A stretch of DNA of 44,820 nt from an uncultured Corynebacterium sp. (GTDB lineage: Bacteria; Actinomycetota; Actinomycetes; Mycobacteriales; Mycobacteriaceae), in the NCBI GenBank assembly GCA_943908385.1, contig CALTTF010000009.1, forward strand, positions 1-44,820, in the 5' to 3' direction. Numbering within the stretch: the stretch's first letter is position 1; each line of letters opens with the position of its first letter. The notes beneath the pieces were generated by a model. The model had not been told where the DNA came from and did not search any database. It worked only from the letters and a program-made list of their open reading frames with translations. Made by a program: the position numbers and the translations under genes. Below, in pieces: positions 31,730 to 41,396 of the stretch.

Positions 31730-33457
31730 TTAGCCGCGGTAGCTCTCCACGTCGGCGCGGGCTTTGTCGAGCAGCTCGGCGGCGTGGGCTTTGCCGGACG
31801 CGGAATCGTCCATGCCCGCGAGCATGCGGGCGAGCTCGTCGACGCGCTCGTCGCCGTTCAGCTCCCTGACTCCGGACGTGACTGCCTCGTCGCCGACATT
31901 CTTGGACACGTGGAGGTGGTTGTCGGCGTAGGCGGCGACCTGCGGCAGGTGCGTCACCACGATCACCTGATTGTTGAGGGCCAGACGCGCCAGGCGGCGG
32001 CCGATCTCCACTGCGGCGCGCCCGCCGACACCGGCATCGACCTCGTCGAAGACCAAGGTGGCTCCGCCACGCTGAGCGCTAAGAATCACCTCGAGCGCCA
32101 GCATGACGCGCGATAGCTCGCCGCCCGATGCACTGGACGCCAGCGGCTGCGGCTCGAGCGCGTCGTTCGGTGCGAGGCGCAGCTCCACGGCGTCGGCGCC
32201 GGTGCGGTCGTAGTCCTGGGGCTCCACATTCACCGTGATCCGGGCCTTCGGCATCGCCAAGCCGCGCAGCTCCTCTGTCACCGCGTCGGCGAGTGTGGCT
32301 GCCGCGGCGGTGCGGGCCTTAGTCAGCTTCTTCGCCCGGGAGACCATCGCCTTCTTGTGCTCGGCGACCTGCTTCTTCAGCGCGTCCAGCGCCTCAGCGG
32401 ACGTGTCGATCGATTCGAGGCGCGCCTGCGCCTTATCGCGCCACGCAAGCACACCTTCGATATCCGGGGCGTATTTGCGGGTGAGTCCTTTCAGCTCTTG
32501 CTGGCGCTGCAGGAGGCGCTCAAGCTCCTCCGGGTCGCTGGGCAGCTCGGAGAGGTACATCCCGAGTTCGCCGGAGACCGAGGAGAGCACCGAGGCGACC
32601 TCCCCCAGCTGCTCACCCAATGCGCGCAGCTGCTCGTCACTCGAACCGGTCAGAGCCGACGCCGCGCGGCCCACCAAGTCGGAGGCTGTGTCATCGTCGC
32701 TGCCGAATTCCCCGACGGCATCGGGGCCGTCGATGGCCAAGACCGCTTCCTGCGCGGCCTCCCGCAACGCGTCCACGTCCTGCAAACGATTCACGGCCGC
32801 GACCAGATCGGAGTCCTCCCCCACCTCCGGGGCGACTTCGTCGATCTCCCCCACGGCGAAGGTCAGGCGGTCGACTTCCTGGGCGAGCTCGCGGCGCTTA
32901 TTCACGCGCTCCTCGAGATCCTTGGACGCTGCCCGCCAGGAGGTGAACGCTTCGCTGTAGCTCTCCTTCAGCGGCGTAATCTTCGGGTCGTAAGAATCGA
33001 GCGCATTGAGCTGCTCCGCCGGGGACAGCAGGCGCAGCTGGTCGTTCTGGCCGTGGATGGTGAGCAATTCGCCTGTGAAGTCGGCCAGCGTCGCCGCGGG
33101 CACGGTGCGTCCGCCGAGGTGCGCCCGGGAGCGGCCGGAGGCTTTCACCGTGCGGGCGGCGAGGTATTCGCCGTTCTCGTCGGGGGAAGCACCGGTGTCG
33201 TCGATAAGCGCGGCGATGCGCTCCTTGGCCCCTTCGTCGAGCGCGTCCGCGTTGAAGGCTCCCTCGACTCCCGCTCTCTCGGCTCCCGTGCGCACCTTCG
33301 AGGCGTCGGCGCGGCCGCCGGTGAGAAGGCGCAGACCAGTGACCACCATCGTCTTGCCCGCGCCGGTCTCACCCGTGAGCACGTTGAGGCCCGGGGCGAA
33401 TTCGACGTGCGAATGCGGGATGACGCCGAGGTTGTCGATGGAGATTTCTACGAGCAT
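31730..33457 (-). CDS. recN: DNA repair ATPase RecN
   Basis: 575 aa. SMC-like protein acting early in double-strand-break repair. Walker A GETGAGKT (29-36), long coiled-coil middle region (about 150-380), and the C-terminal ABC signature ASGGELSRVMLALEVIL with Walker B TLVFDEVDAGVGG and the H-loop VVTHLPQVAAYAD. Length is normal. It lies 48 nt after nadK on the same strand; the tlyA-nadK-recN order is standard in actinobacteria. Confidence 0.96.
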   Translation of the reverse strand: MLVEISIDNLGVIPHSHVEFAPGLNVLTGETGAGKTMVVTGLRLLTGGRADASKVRTGAERAGVEGAFNADALDEGAKERIAALIDDTGASPDENGEYLAARTVKASGRSRAHLGGRTVPAATLADFTGELLTIHGQNDQLRLLSPAEQLNALDSYDPKITPLKESYSEAFTSWRAASKDLEERVNKRRELAQEVDRLTFAVGEIDEVAPEVGEDSDLVAAVNRLQDVDALREAAQEAVLAIDGPDAVGEFGSDDDTASDLVGRAASALTGSSDEQLRALGEQLGEVASVLSSVSGELGMYLSELPSDPEELERLLQRQQELKGLTRKYAPDIEGVLAWRDKAQARLESIDTSAEALDALKKQVAEHKKAMVSRAKKLTKARTAAAATLADAVTEELRGLAMPKARITVNVEPQDYDRTGADAVELRLAPNDALEPQPLASSASGGELSRVMLALEVILSAQRGGATLVFDEVDAGVGGRAAVEIGRRLARLALNNQVIVVTHLPQVAAYADNHLHVSKNVGDEAVTSGVRELNGDERVDELARMLAGMDDSASGKAHAAELLDKARADVESYRG

Positions 33458-33505
33458 GCAGACCTTGGGGAGCTTCTTCTTCGGGGACAGGTGCCGCTGC
33501 GTGCG

Positions 33506-34513
33506 CTAGTGCGCTTCGCGGCGGGTGACGGAATCGGAGTACGAGTTGTCTTCTTTGACCACTGGGCCGCGCCACCCGTTGACCGGCAGGTGCAGCTTGC
33601 GCACGAGACGGTCGGTGAACGGGCTGTCGTCGAGGCGGACGAGGCGCACCGGGCGGTGGCCGTGCACGACCTCCAGGCGCGAACCCGGCGGCATGTCCAC
33701 CTGCCGGATGCCGTCGGCGACGACTTTGCCGTGCGTGGTGGTGATCAGCGACTCGACCGCGACTGTCGACTCAGGCGAGACGACCAGCGGGGTCGTGAAC
33801 AGCGCGTGCGCATTATTCGGCACCACCAAAATGGCGTCGAGCTCCGGCCACAGGATCGGGCCTCCCGCGGAGAACGCGTACGCCGTCGATCCCGTCGGGG
33901 TGGAAATGAGAACGCCGTCACAGCCGAAGGAACTCACCGGGCGGAAGTCCACTTCAAGAATCGCGTCGAGCACGCCGCTGCGGTCGATATTCTCCAGACT
34001 GGCTTCGTTGAGAGCCCAGCTCTCCCCCACGAGGTCGTTGTTGGAGTCGTGCACCGTAATGTCGATGGTCATGCGGTCCACGACCTTGTAGTTGCGGTCG
34101 ATGACCCGGCGGATCGCCGTCTCCAGGCTGTCTTCCTCCCATTCGGCGAGGAAGCCGATGTGGCCCAGGTTGATACCCAGCACCGGCACGTCCTGTTCGC
34201 GCGCCATGCCGGCCGCGCCAAGGAACGTGCCGTCGCCGCCGAGGACGAGCACCAGCTCGCAGTCCTTCGCCGCTTCCGGCCCCGGCTCGACGGTGTCCAG
34301 GCTGGCCAGCGCCGGATAGTTGTCCGTGAACGGCACATCGCGGTCGCCGAGCAGGCGCACCGTCAGACCCGCCTCCAGCAGGAGCTCAGTCGCGCGGTTC
34401 GCCGAGGCGATGTTGCCTTCGCGCCGGGTGTGCGGGACGAGGAGGACAATGCGCTCGCTGTTGGCGGCGGGGCTTACCTCGCCGCCATGCTCCTTGGCAT
34501 CGTCGTGGGCCAT
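33506..34513 (-). CDS. nadK: NAD kinase
   Basis: 335 aa. Phosphorylates NAD+ (polyphosphate or ATP as donor in actinobacteria) to NADP+. GGDGTFLGAAGM (about 93-104) is the family's key nucleotide-binding motif, followed by GINLGHIGFLAEWEED and the NE.../TPTGSTAYAFSAGGPI motif (near 210). About 20 charged residues precede the domain. ATG 34513 overlaps the tlyA stop (TGATG). Confidence 0.96.
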   Translation of the reverse strand: MAHDDAKEHGGEVSPAANSERIVLLVPHTRREGNIASANRATELLLEAGLTVRLLGDRDVPFTDNYPALASLDTVEPGPEAAKDCELVLVLGGDGTFLGAAGMAREQDVPVLGINLGHIGFLAEWEEDSLETAIRRVIDRNYKVVDRMTIDITVHDSNNDLVGESWALNEASLENIDRSGVLDAILEVDFRPVSSFGCDGVLISTPTGSTAYAFSAGGPILWPELDAILVVPNNAHALFTTPLVVSPESTVAVESLITTTHGKVVADGIRQVDMPPGSRLEVVHGHRPVRLVRLDDSPFTDRLVRKLHLPVNGWRGPVVKEDNSYSDSVTRREAH

Positions 34514-35340
34514 CAGTTCACCGGTCCTTCCTCTACCGCCCGGTTAATCATCCGGGCTAGTTCATCGTCGCCCGGTGCGCTTGCGCCACCGTCGCGGACG
34601 AGCCATAGGAAGTATTCTACGTTCCCGCTCGGCCCGGGAAGCGGGGATGCGGTCGCCGCTTTGCAACTGAGGCCGAGCTCGAGCGCCTTCCGCGCGACAT
34701 CGAGGGTGACCTCTTCGCGCAATTCCGGGGACCGGACCACGCCGCCGCTACCGAGACGGCCCTTGCCCACCTCGAATTGCGGTTTGACCATCGGCAACAG
34801 GTCCGCGCCGTCAGACATGCACTCCGCGATGGCGGGAAGCACCAGTTCGAGCGAGATGAACGACAGGTCGCCCACCATCAGGTCGGCAGGCCCGTCCATG
34901 AGCTCAGGCGTCAGGTGCCGGATATTCGTCCGGTCGAGGATCTTCACGCGATCGTCGTTCTGCAGCCGCCACACCAGCTGCCCGTAGCCGACGTCCACAG
35001 CGACGACTTCGCAGGCGCCGCGGCGCAGCAGCACGTCGGTGAAGCCGCCTGTCGACGCCCCCGCGTCCAGCGCGCGCTTGCCCTCGACCGTCAGTCCCTG
35101 CGGCTCGAATGCTTCCAGCGCGCCAAGCAGCTTGTGCGCGCCACGCGACGCCCAGTCATCGTCGTCAGCCTTGGCGACCTTGATGGACACATCCGGCTCC
35201 ACGATGGTCGCCGGCTTTTTGGCCACGAACCCACCGACTTCCACGCGTCCCGCCTTGATCCAATCCACGGCCTGCTCGCGGGAACGGGCGATCTTGCGGC
35301 GGACGAGCTCGGCGTCGAGTCTTCTTCTTGCTGGCGGCAT
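34513..35340 (-). CDS. tlyA: TlyA-family 16S/23S rRNA 2'-O-methyltransferase
   Basis: 275 aa. An N-terminal S4 domain (about 6-65, RRLDAELVRRKIARSREQAVDWIKAGRVEVGG) precedes a FtsJ-like methyltransferase with SAM motif DAGASTGGFTDVLL and the KPQFEVG segment. In mycobacteria TlyA methylates C1409 of 16S and C1920 of 23S rRNA, giving capreomycin sensitivity; the same role is expected. It begins 3 nt after the small upstream gene and overlaps nadK by one base. Confidence 0.94.
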   Translation of the reverse strand: MPPARRRLDAELVRRKIARSREQAVDWIKAGRVEVGGFVAKKPATIVEPDVSIKVAKADDDDWASRGAHKLLGALEAFEPQGLTVEGKRALDAGASTGGFTDVLLRRGACEVVAVDVGYGQLVWRLQNDDRVKILDRTNIRHLTPELMDGPADLMVGDLSFISLELVLPAIAECMSDGADLLPMVKPQFEVGKGRLGSGGVVRSPELREEVTLDVARKALELGLSCKAATASPLPGPSGNVEYFLWLVRDGGASAPGDDELARMINRAVEEGPVN

Positions 35341-35343
35341 GCG

Positions 35344-35565
35344 CTACACCCCGTCCTGCAGGGCCGAGGCCAGAACCCCGTACGCCGCCTCGTAGCGCGC
35401 CAACTCGAGGGCCAACTCATCGGTGACGGGCACGTCCTCGCCGTCCGGCCCCTGCTCCGTCAGGTGCGGGTCAGTCGACAGCGCGGCATCGTACTGCCCG
35501 CGCAGTTCGTCGACGCTGATCGACGGCGTGCGCGGGTCGTGCGGTTTCGGGGCGGACGGTGTCAT
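35344..35565 (-). CDS. Small acidic conserved protein
   Basis: 73 aa, pI acidic. Sequence MTPSAPKPHDPRTPSISVDE then a helical half with DELALELARYEAAYGVLASALQ. I do not recognise a named family, but small proteins of this kind occur between a HAD phosphatase and tlyA in other corynebacteria. ATG 35565 lies 5 nt after the HAD stop codon; an in-frame GTG at 35580 would overlap it. Three nt separate it from tlyA, so it is part of the transcript. Possibly a regulator or partner of a neighbour; no direct evidence. Confidence 0.65.
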   Translation of the reverse strand: MTPSAPKPHDPRTPSISVDELRGQYDAALSTDPHLTEQGPDGEDVPVTDELALELARYEAAYGVLASALQDGV

Positions 35566-35570
35566 GCCGC

Positions 35571-36575
35571 TCACCACCACGCCTGGGTTGCGGCACGAGC
35601 GGCATCGGACGCAGGCGTGACGACGACCGATGCGTTGTCCCGGTCATCTGCCCACGCGACAGAGAGAACTGTGCGCAGTGCCTGCAGCGGTGTCGCCCCG
35701 GCGTCGCCTCCGTCGAGCACGATTTCGTCGCCGTTGCGCTGGGCGATGAATCCTCCCTGCGGCGCAGGAGGAAGATCATCCACGTCCACGTCGTCGATGA
35801 GCACGCTCAAGTCCTCCGCGATCAGCGTCGGGCGTTGCGTTGCCGGCGCAGCGATGAGCGCCAATGGGCCGGAGACTCCTGTGAGCACGTGGAGGGCATC
35901 CATCTTCGCGGCCACGCCACCGGCGATGTCGGTGTCAAGACGGTCGCCGACTGCCAGCGGACGGGTGGACCCCAAATTCGCTTTGGCGAGGTCGAACATG
36001 GCGGGTTCCGGCTTGCCCGCCGCCTGCGGAACAACACCGGTCGCGCTGGTCACCGCCGCGACCATGGAACCGTTGCCGACCATGAAGCCGCGGTCCATCG
36101 GCAACGTGGTGTCCAGGTTGCTGGCGATGTATTTCGCACCCTGCGCGATCGCGAGCGCCGCCTCGGAGAGCTGACGCCAGCCGTTGTCCGGGGAGTGGCC
36201 GTGCAGCACGACCTTCGGCTGCTCGTCGGCAGAGGTGACCGGAATAAAACCTGCCTCGCGCACCAGATCGGAGAAAGACGGGGCACCGACGACGAGGATC
36301 GGATCGCCCTGGCTCGCGTGCTTGGTGGCTAGCTGCACCGCTGCCTGCGCCGACGTCAGCACGTCGTCGGCTTCGCTCACCAGACCCATGGCGGTCAGCT
36401 TGGCTGCGACCTCAGCTGGCGGGCGCGACGCATTGTTGGTGATGTAGGCGGCTGCCACACCTGCCTCTTTCGCCTGGGTGACGGCCTCCACCGCATTCGG
36501 GATGGCGGTGTCTCCGGCCCAGACGGTGCCGTCGAGGTCGAGCAACAGTGCGTCGTAAAGCTGCGTGATCTTCAC
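35571..36575 (-). CDS. HAD-superfamily phosphatase (NagD/PGP type IIA)
   Basis: 334 aa from GTG 36575 with SD GGGGAGA. Motif I DLDGTVW (Asp13, Asp15), motif II in YITNNAS, cap segment of subclass IIA in the middle, and motif III/IV PLAVGDRLDTDIAGG. Such enzymes dephosphorylate small metabolites (e.g. 2-phosphoglycolate, glycerol 3-phosphate, ribonucleoside phosphates). The last ~70 residues (VDVDDLPPAPQGGF... to QAWW) form an extra domain seen in actinobacterial homologues. It follows the TPR gene by 27 nt. Confidence 0.88.
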   Translation of the reverse strand: MKITQLYDALLLDLDGTVWAGDTAIPNAVEAVTQAKEAGVAAAYITNNASRPPAEVAAKLTAMGLVSEADDVLTSAQAAVQLATKHASQGDPILVVGAPSFSDLVREAGFIPVTSADEQPKVVLHGHSPDNGWRQLSEAALAIAQGAKYIASNLDTTLPMDRGFMVGNGSMVAAVTSATGVVPQAAGKPEPAMFDLAKANLGSTRPLAVGDRLDTDIAGGVAAKMDALHVLTGVSGPLALIAAPATQRPTLIAEDLSVLIDDVDVDDLPPAPQGGFIAQRNGDEIVLDGGDAGATPLQALRTVLSVAWADDRDNASVVVTPASDAARAATQAWW

Positions 36576-36602
36576 TGCGAATCTCTCCCCTTGTATTCGG
36601 CG

Positions 36603-37559
36603 CTACTTGAGTTCTTTGAGGCGGTCGGAGGCGTCGGTCAGCTTGTCGGTGTCAACCTTGGCCACGTGCTCGAACCACGTGCGCGCTTCATCGGTGCGTC
36701 CCACCTGTGCCAGCGCGTCAGCGTAGGCGTACGACAGGCGGATGTGCTCGAAGCTGTCGCCCTTCATCGTCGGGTTGAGCTGCTGGAGCGTCGCCAACGC
36801 CGACTCGTGCTGGCCCATGTCGTGGCGTGCGCCCGCCATGACGATGGCGAGCTCGATTTTCGAGTCCTCGTCGAGGTCGCGCGCCTCCGGGCTGCGGCCG
36901 ATCTCGAGAGCCTTCTCTGGGCGGCCGAGGCCGCGCTCAGAATCCGCCATGACGGCGAGCAAACCCGGGCCACCGCTCATGCGGCGCGCGGCGCGCAGCT
37001 CGGACAGCGCTTCCTTCCACTCCCCTGCGTGGTACGCGGCAATGCCGGCTGCCTCGCGCACGACACCGACACGGCCCGCGCGGTTCTTCGCCGCACGCGC
37101 GTGCGTGAGCGCCAACTTCGGATCGTCCGCCATCCAGGTGGCTGCCATGATCATGTGCTTGGCCACGCGGTCGGCGTTGTCCTTGGCTAGCACGCGCAGG
37201 TCTTGCAGCACCGACGGATCGAGGTCCGCGACGTCGATATCGTCCGGGATCGCCGGCTCGTTCTCCTTCTGCGCCATGCGGTCCTCGCGGAAGCCCTGGC
37301 GGTAAGGGTTGGAGCGGTCGTGGCGCACCTTGTTGCCGTCCCGGCGGCCATCGCGCCGGTCGCCTCCCCCGCGGCGCTGGTCGCGGTTGCCGCCACGACG
37401 CTCGTCGCGGTCCCGGTCGCCGTAACGGCGGTCGCCGCGTTCACCATCGCGTCCGCGGCGGTCGTTGCGGTCACGGTCGCCGTCACGGCCGCGGCCGTAT
37501 CCCCGGCGGTCGTTGTTGCGGTTGCCGCGGTCATTGCGGTCGCGGTTGTCGTAGCTCAT
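36603..37559 (-). CDS. TPR-repeat protein with Arg/Asp/Gly-rich disordered N-terminus
   Basis: 318 aa from ATG 37559 (SD GGGAGGAC). Residues 1-97 consist almost only of Arg, Asp, Gly, Asn and Tyr (repeats like RDRNDRRGRD and RRGGG), an RGG/RD-type low-complexity domain typical of RNA binding or condensate formation. Residues 110-318 are helical and include TPR-like units (WKEALSELRAARRM, RPEKALEIGRSP, QHESALATLQQLNPTM, RTDEARTWFEHVAK). Orthologues are found in corynebacteria between tyrS and a HAD gene, but I know no function. It follows tyrS by 37 nt and is probably co-transcribed with it. Confidence 0.85.
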   Translation of the reverse strand: MSYDNRDRNDRGNRNNDRRGYGRGRDGDRDRNDRRGRDGERGDRRYGDRDRDERRGGNRDQRRGGGDRRDGRRDGNKVRHDRSNPYRQGFREDRMAQKENEPAIPDDIDVADLDPSVLQDLRVLAKDNADRVAKHMIMAATWMADDPKLALTHARAAKNRAGRVGVVREAAGIAAYHAGEWKEALSELRAARRMSGGPGLLAVMADSERGLGRPEKALEIGRSPEARDLDEDSKIELAIVMAGARHDMGQHESALATLQQLNPTMKGDSFEHIRLSYAYADALAQVGRTDEARTWFEHVAKVDTDKLTDASDRLKELK

Positions 37560-37596
37560 GCGTTCCACGTCCTCCCTGTCTGACTGGCCGGTTGGC

Positions 37597-38871
<1,275 letters not shown>

Positions 38872-38932
38872 AAAGCAGTTCCTTCAAGCCTCGTTCACGT
38901 AAAGGTGGAAAATTCACTCAGTCAGTTGTGCC

Positions 38933-38963
38933 GTCCCGGGGCCGTGCGGTCCCCGGGACGGTG
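38933..38963 (-). terminator. GC hairpin after the Trm112 gene
   Basis: Perfect 11-bp stem CCGTCCCGGGG (38933-38943) / CCCCGGGACGG (38953-38963), immediately downstream of the Trm112 stop, with no U-run. Such tail-less hairpins are common actinobacterial terminators. Confidence 0.55.
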
Positions 38964-39158
38964 TTAAGCGCCGCCGGTGTACGGCTGCGCTTCGTCGATA
39001 AGCAGAACCGGGATGCCGTCGTCGATGCGGTACGCGACACCGAGCCGGCGGTTGACCAGCAATTGCTCGTCGTGCATGTACTCCAAAGGCCCTTTGTCCT
39101 GCGGGCACGCAAGAATGTCGAGAAGCTGCGGGTCAAGCGTCGGTGTGTCGGCCGTCAT
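38964..39158 (-). CDS. Trm112-family small protein
   Basis: 64 aa. MTADTPTLDPQLLDILACPQDKGPL... then NRRLGVAYRIDDGIPVLLIDEA matches the Trm112/YcaR family, small proteins that activate methyltransferases in archaea and eukaryotes and are linked to various partners in bacteria. Only one Cys of the classic CxxC pairs remains (ACPQD), so zinc binding is doubtful. It lies 20 nt after the XpaC-like gene. Confidence 0.88.
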   Translation of the reverse strand: MTADTPTLDPQLLDILACPQDKGPLEYMHDEQLLVNRRLGVAYRIDDGIPVLLIDEAQPYTGGA

Positions 39159-39178
39159 GGTCGTTCATCGTACCCTGC

Positions 39179-39814
39179 TTAGGTGTCCTCGAGCCCCGGC
39201 AGGTCGCCGAAGGCTTCGCGCAGCGTGCGCGCCTGCGAATCCATCGCCCGCAGATTCTGGTCCAGGATGCCTTGCTTGACCTTCTCCGCCGCCGACGTCA
39301 ACGTGCCCAGCGATCCAGCCATGACATCGGCCGCTTCCTGGCTGCGGTACTGCGGAGCATCCAGGTACGTGGTGACGACTTCGGGCAGGTAGATGTTGAC
39401 GATATTCCAGATATTCTGCTGGTGCTGCGGGGCACTTTCCAGATCCTCCCAGTGCTCGAAAACGAACCGCAGATTCTGCTCGAGCTCCCGCGCCTGCGGG
39501 CCGACCGGGCGCGGCGGGCGCACCCGGAAGAGCGGGCGAAGGGTCTCCTCGAGCTTCTCCTCCAGCTGCACCGGTGCCGGCAGCATGGGCTGCTTCGGGG
39601 CCTCAAGCTCTTTCCGCTTCGGCGACGGCGTCAACGCCACGCCTGCACCCCATGCCGCCGCTGCCGCGACCGGCCACAGGAACCCGAGGCCGAGCGCCAA
39701 GTGGAGCACGATCACCAGCGTCGCCAGCGTCATGCCGACGAGGTTCTTGCGGGAAGTAAAGAAGCTGCCGTTCCCGGCGACGGGAACGGCGTTGTGGGAA
39801 TTACTGGTAGCCAC
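39179..39814 (-). CDS. XpaC-like membrane protein of the VWA cassette
   Basis: 211 aa from GTG 39814, overlapping the upstream VWA gene by 14 nt. Two close hydrophobic helices (about 25-43 and 47-62) form a membrane hairpin. The remaining cytosolic part is helical; NIWNIVNIYLPEVVTTYLDA followed by a long helix resembles the XpaC/halogen-hydrolase family (named after 5-bromo-4-chloroindolyl phosphate hydrolysis), often found near TelA-type tellurite-resistance and VWA genes. The family match is by eye and moderate. Last gene of a coupled trio. Confidence 0.6.
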   Translation of the reverse strand: MATSNSHNAVPVAGNGSFFTSRKNLVGMTLATLVIVLHLALGLGFLWPVAAAAAWGAGVALTPSPKRKELEAPKQPMLPAPVQLEEKLEETLRPLFRVRPPRPVGPQARELEQNLRFVFEHWEDLESAPQHQQNIWNIVNIYLPEVVTTYLDAPQYRSQEAADVMAGSLGTLTSAAEKVKQGILDQNLRAMDSQARTLREAFGDLPGLEDT

Positions 39815-41396
39815 GAATCTCCTTGAATGCGTCGCTCAGATCGCCGTTGATCGCGTCGAAGACAGCGCCGCCGGTGACGTCGGCGAGCTCCTTCATCTCG
39901 GCCTCGTTGGCCTCGCCGTAGAGGATGACGAACACTGGGATGGAACCCTTGCCCGCCGTGGCCGCGGCGTAGTCCTTCTTGAACTGATCGAAGGAGCGGC
40001 CCGCCGTCATGGCGCCGTCGCTGAGCAAGACGATTGATCCGATGCTGGAGGCCGGGTCGGTCTTCTCGGTGGCCTCGATAAGCGTGTCGTAGATATTCGT
40101 CCTGCCACCGGCGGAGAGGTCGTCGATATAGGTCTGGAACTTCTCCTTCTCCCTTGCGTCAGTGGTGCTGAAGGTGCCGGAGACTGGCTCGTGCGGGTTG
40201 TCGGAGAAGGACTGGAACGTGACCTCCTCGCCGTCGCGCAGCGCCACATTGCCGGTGTCTGTTGAAGCCGAACCATCGACGAAGGAGGTCATGATCTCCT
40301 TCAGGGAGTCCAGGCGCTCACCCTGCATCGAGCCGGACGTGTCCAGCACGAACGAGGTGGTGCCGCGGCGGCGGTACTCGTTGTTGTACCGCTCCACCAG
40401 CACGTTGGCTGTCTTCTCGCTCGCCGGGAACGGCAGCTCGATGACAGTCTGGTCGGCAAGCTCAGATGGCAGGTTATCCACGTCGTTCACCGGGCGGCGG
40501 AAGGAGTCCGCGAGATCTTGCTGGTGGTCGAGCAGCCAGTCGGCGAGAGCTTTCACCTGCTCCTGCGCATCCGGGTTTTTAGGGGTAGCCAGCGTCGAGA
40601 GCGGGTAGTCGGCGGAGACCACACCGTCAGCCGGCACGACCACCTTGATGTCCGCACCGTTGTTGCGCATCTGGTGCAGGGTCGACTCGTAGTTCACGAT
40701 CGCGTCGGCCTTCCCCGGGTTCTCCTGGAAGGACTCGGCGAGCCAGCCGGAGGAACCGGAGACCATCGACTGCGCCTGGAAGAGCTCGTGGAGGCGCGGA
40801 CCGATCTTCTGGATGTCCTGGTCGGAGAGCGCAGACCCGGTGTCCGCCATCGCAGTGGCCACAGACACCAGCGCCGAGAAGCCCGAATTCGACGCTGACG
40901 GGTCCGTCATTCCGAAGGTGAACTTCCCCTCGCGTGCGGCGTCGGCGAAGTCAGCCCACGTCGGCTGCTTCGTCTCCCAGCCAAGCTCTTTCGCCTTTGA
41001 TTCCTGCACACCGAATGCGACAGGACTGGTGGCGGTCTTGGTCTCGTCCGCGAGCGCGCCACGGGCGCCGATCAGGTCCATGTAGCGGTTCGAGGCCAGC
41101 CACGTCGCATCGATCGCCCCGTCGTACTTGCCACGCTTGAGGTCCTGCGAATTCTGCAGCGTGCCGGCAGGGAATTCGAGTTTGATCGGGAATCCGAGCT
41201 CCTCGGACGCCTGCTGCACGAGCGGCTCGAGATCCTTCAGCTCCGTGGCTGCGAGCACGGTCAGCTCTTCTTTACCGCCTGTGCCGCCGCCACCGAATAC
41301 GCCACCGTCACCGTCGCCGTCGCCTCCAGTCAGGCCACACGCGGTGAGAGCTGCACCCGTCAACAGCGTGAGCAGCAGCGCTAGAAGTTTTTTCAT
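39801..41396 (-). CDS. Solute-binding/VWA-domain lipoprotein
   Basis: 531 aa. Signal peptide MKKLLALLLTLLTGAALTACG with lipobox (Cys20), then a Gly/Asp linker. Residues 45-310 form a periplasmic-binding-protein fold (LTVLAATELKDLEPLVQQASEELG, FGMTDPSASNSGFSAL, GKADAIVNYESTL). Residues 345-531 are a VWA domain with an intact MIDAS, DTSGSM, and LLSDGAM. Annotated widely in actinobacteria only as substrate-binding and VWA domain-containing protein. Its ATG overlaps the upstream stop (ATGA) and its end overlaps the XpaC-like gene by 14 nt. The ligand and the partner of the metal-binding VWA domain are unknown. Confidence 0.85.
   Translation of the reverse strand: MKKLLALLLTLLTGAALTACGLTGGDGDGDGGVFGGGGTGGKEELTVLAATELKDLEPLVQQASEELGFPIKLEFPAGTLQNSQDLKRGKYDGAIDATWLASNRYMDLIGARGALADETKTATSPVAFGVQESKAKELGWETKQPTWADFADAAREGKFTFGMTDPSASNSGFSALVSVATAMADTGSALSDQDIQKIGPRLHELFQAQSMVSGSSGWLAESFQENPGKADAIVNYESTLHQMRNNGADIKVVVPADGVVSADYPLSTLATPKNPDAQEQVKALADWLLDHQQDLADSFRRPVNDVDNLPSELADQTVIELPFPASEKTANVLVERYNNEYRRRGTTSFVLDTSGSMQGERLDSLKEIMTSFVDGSASTDTGNVALRDGEEVTFQSFSDNPHEPVSGTFSTTDAREKEKFQTYIDDLSAGGRTNIYDTLIEATEKTDPASSIGSIVLLSDGAMTAGRSFDQFKKDYAAATAGKGSIPVFVILYGEANEAEMKELADVTGGAVFDAINGDLSDAFKEIRGYQ

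Noticed and set aside
38872..38963. T-box leader of tyrS
   Set aside because: No specifier hairpin, T-box sequence or antiterminator; the hairpin belongs to the end of the Trm112 transcript.
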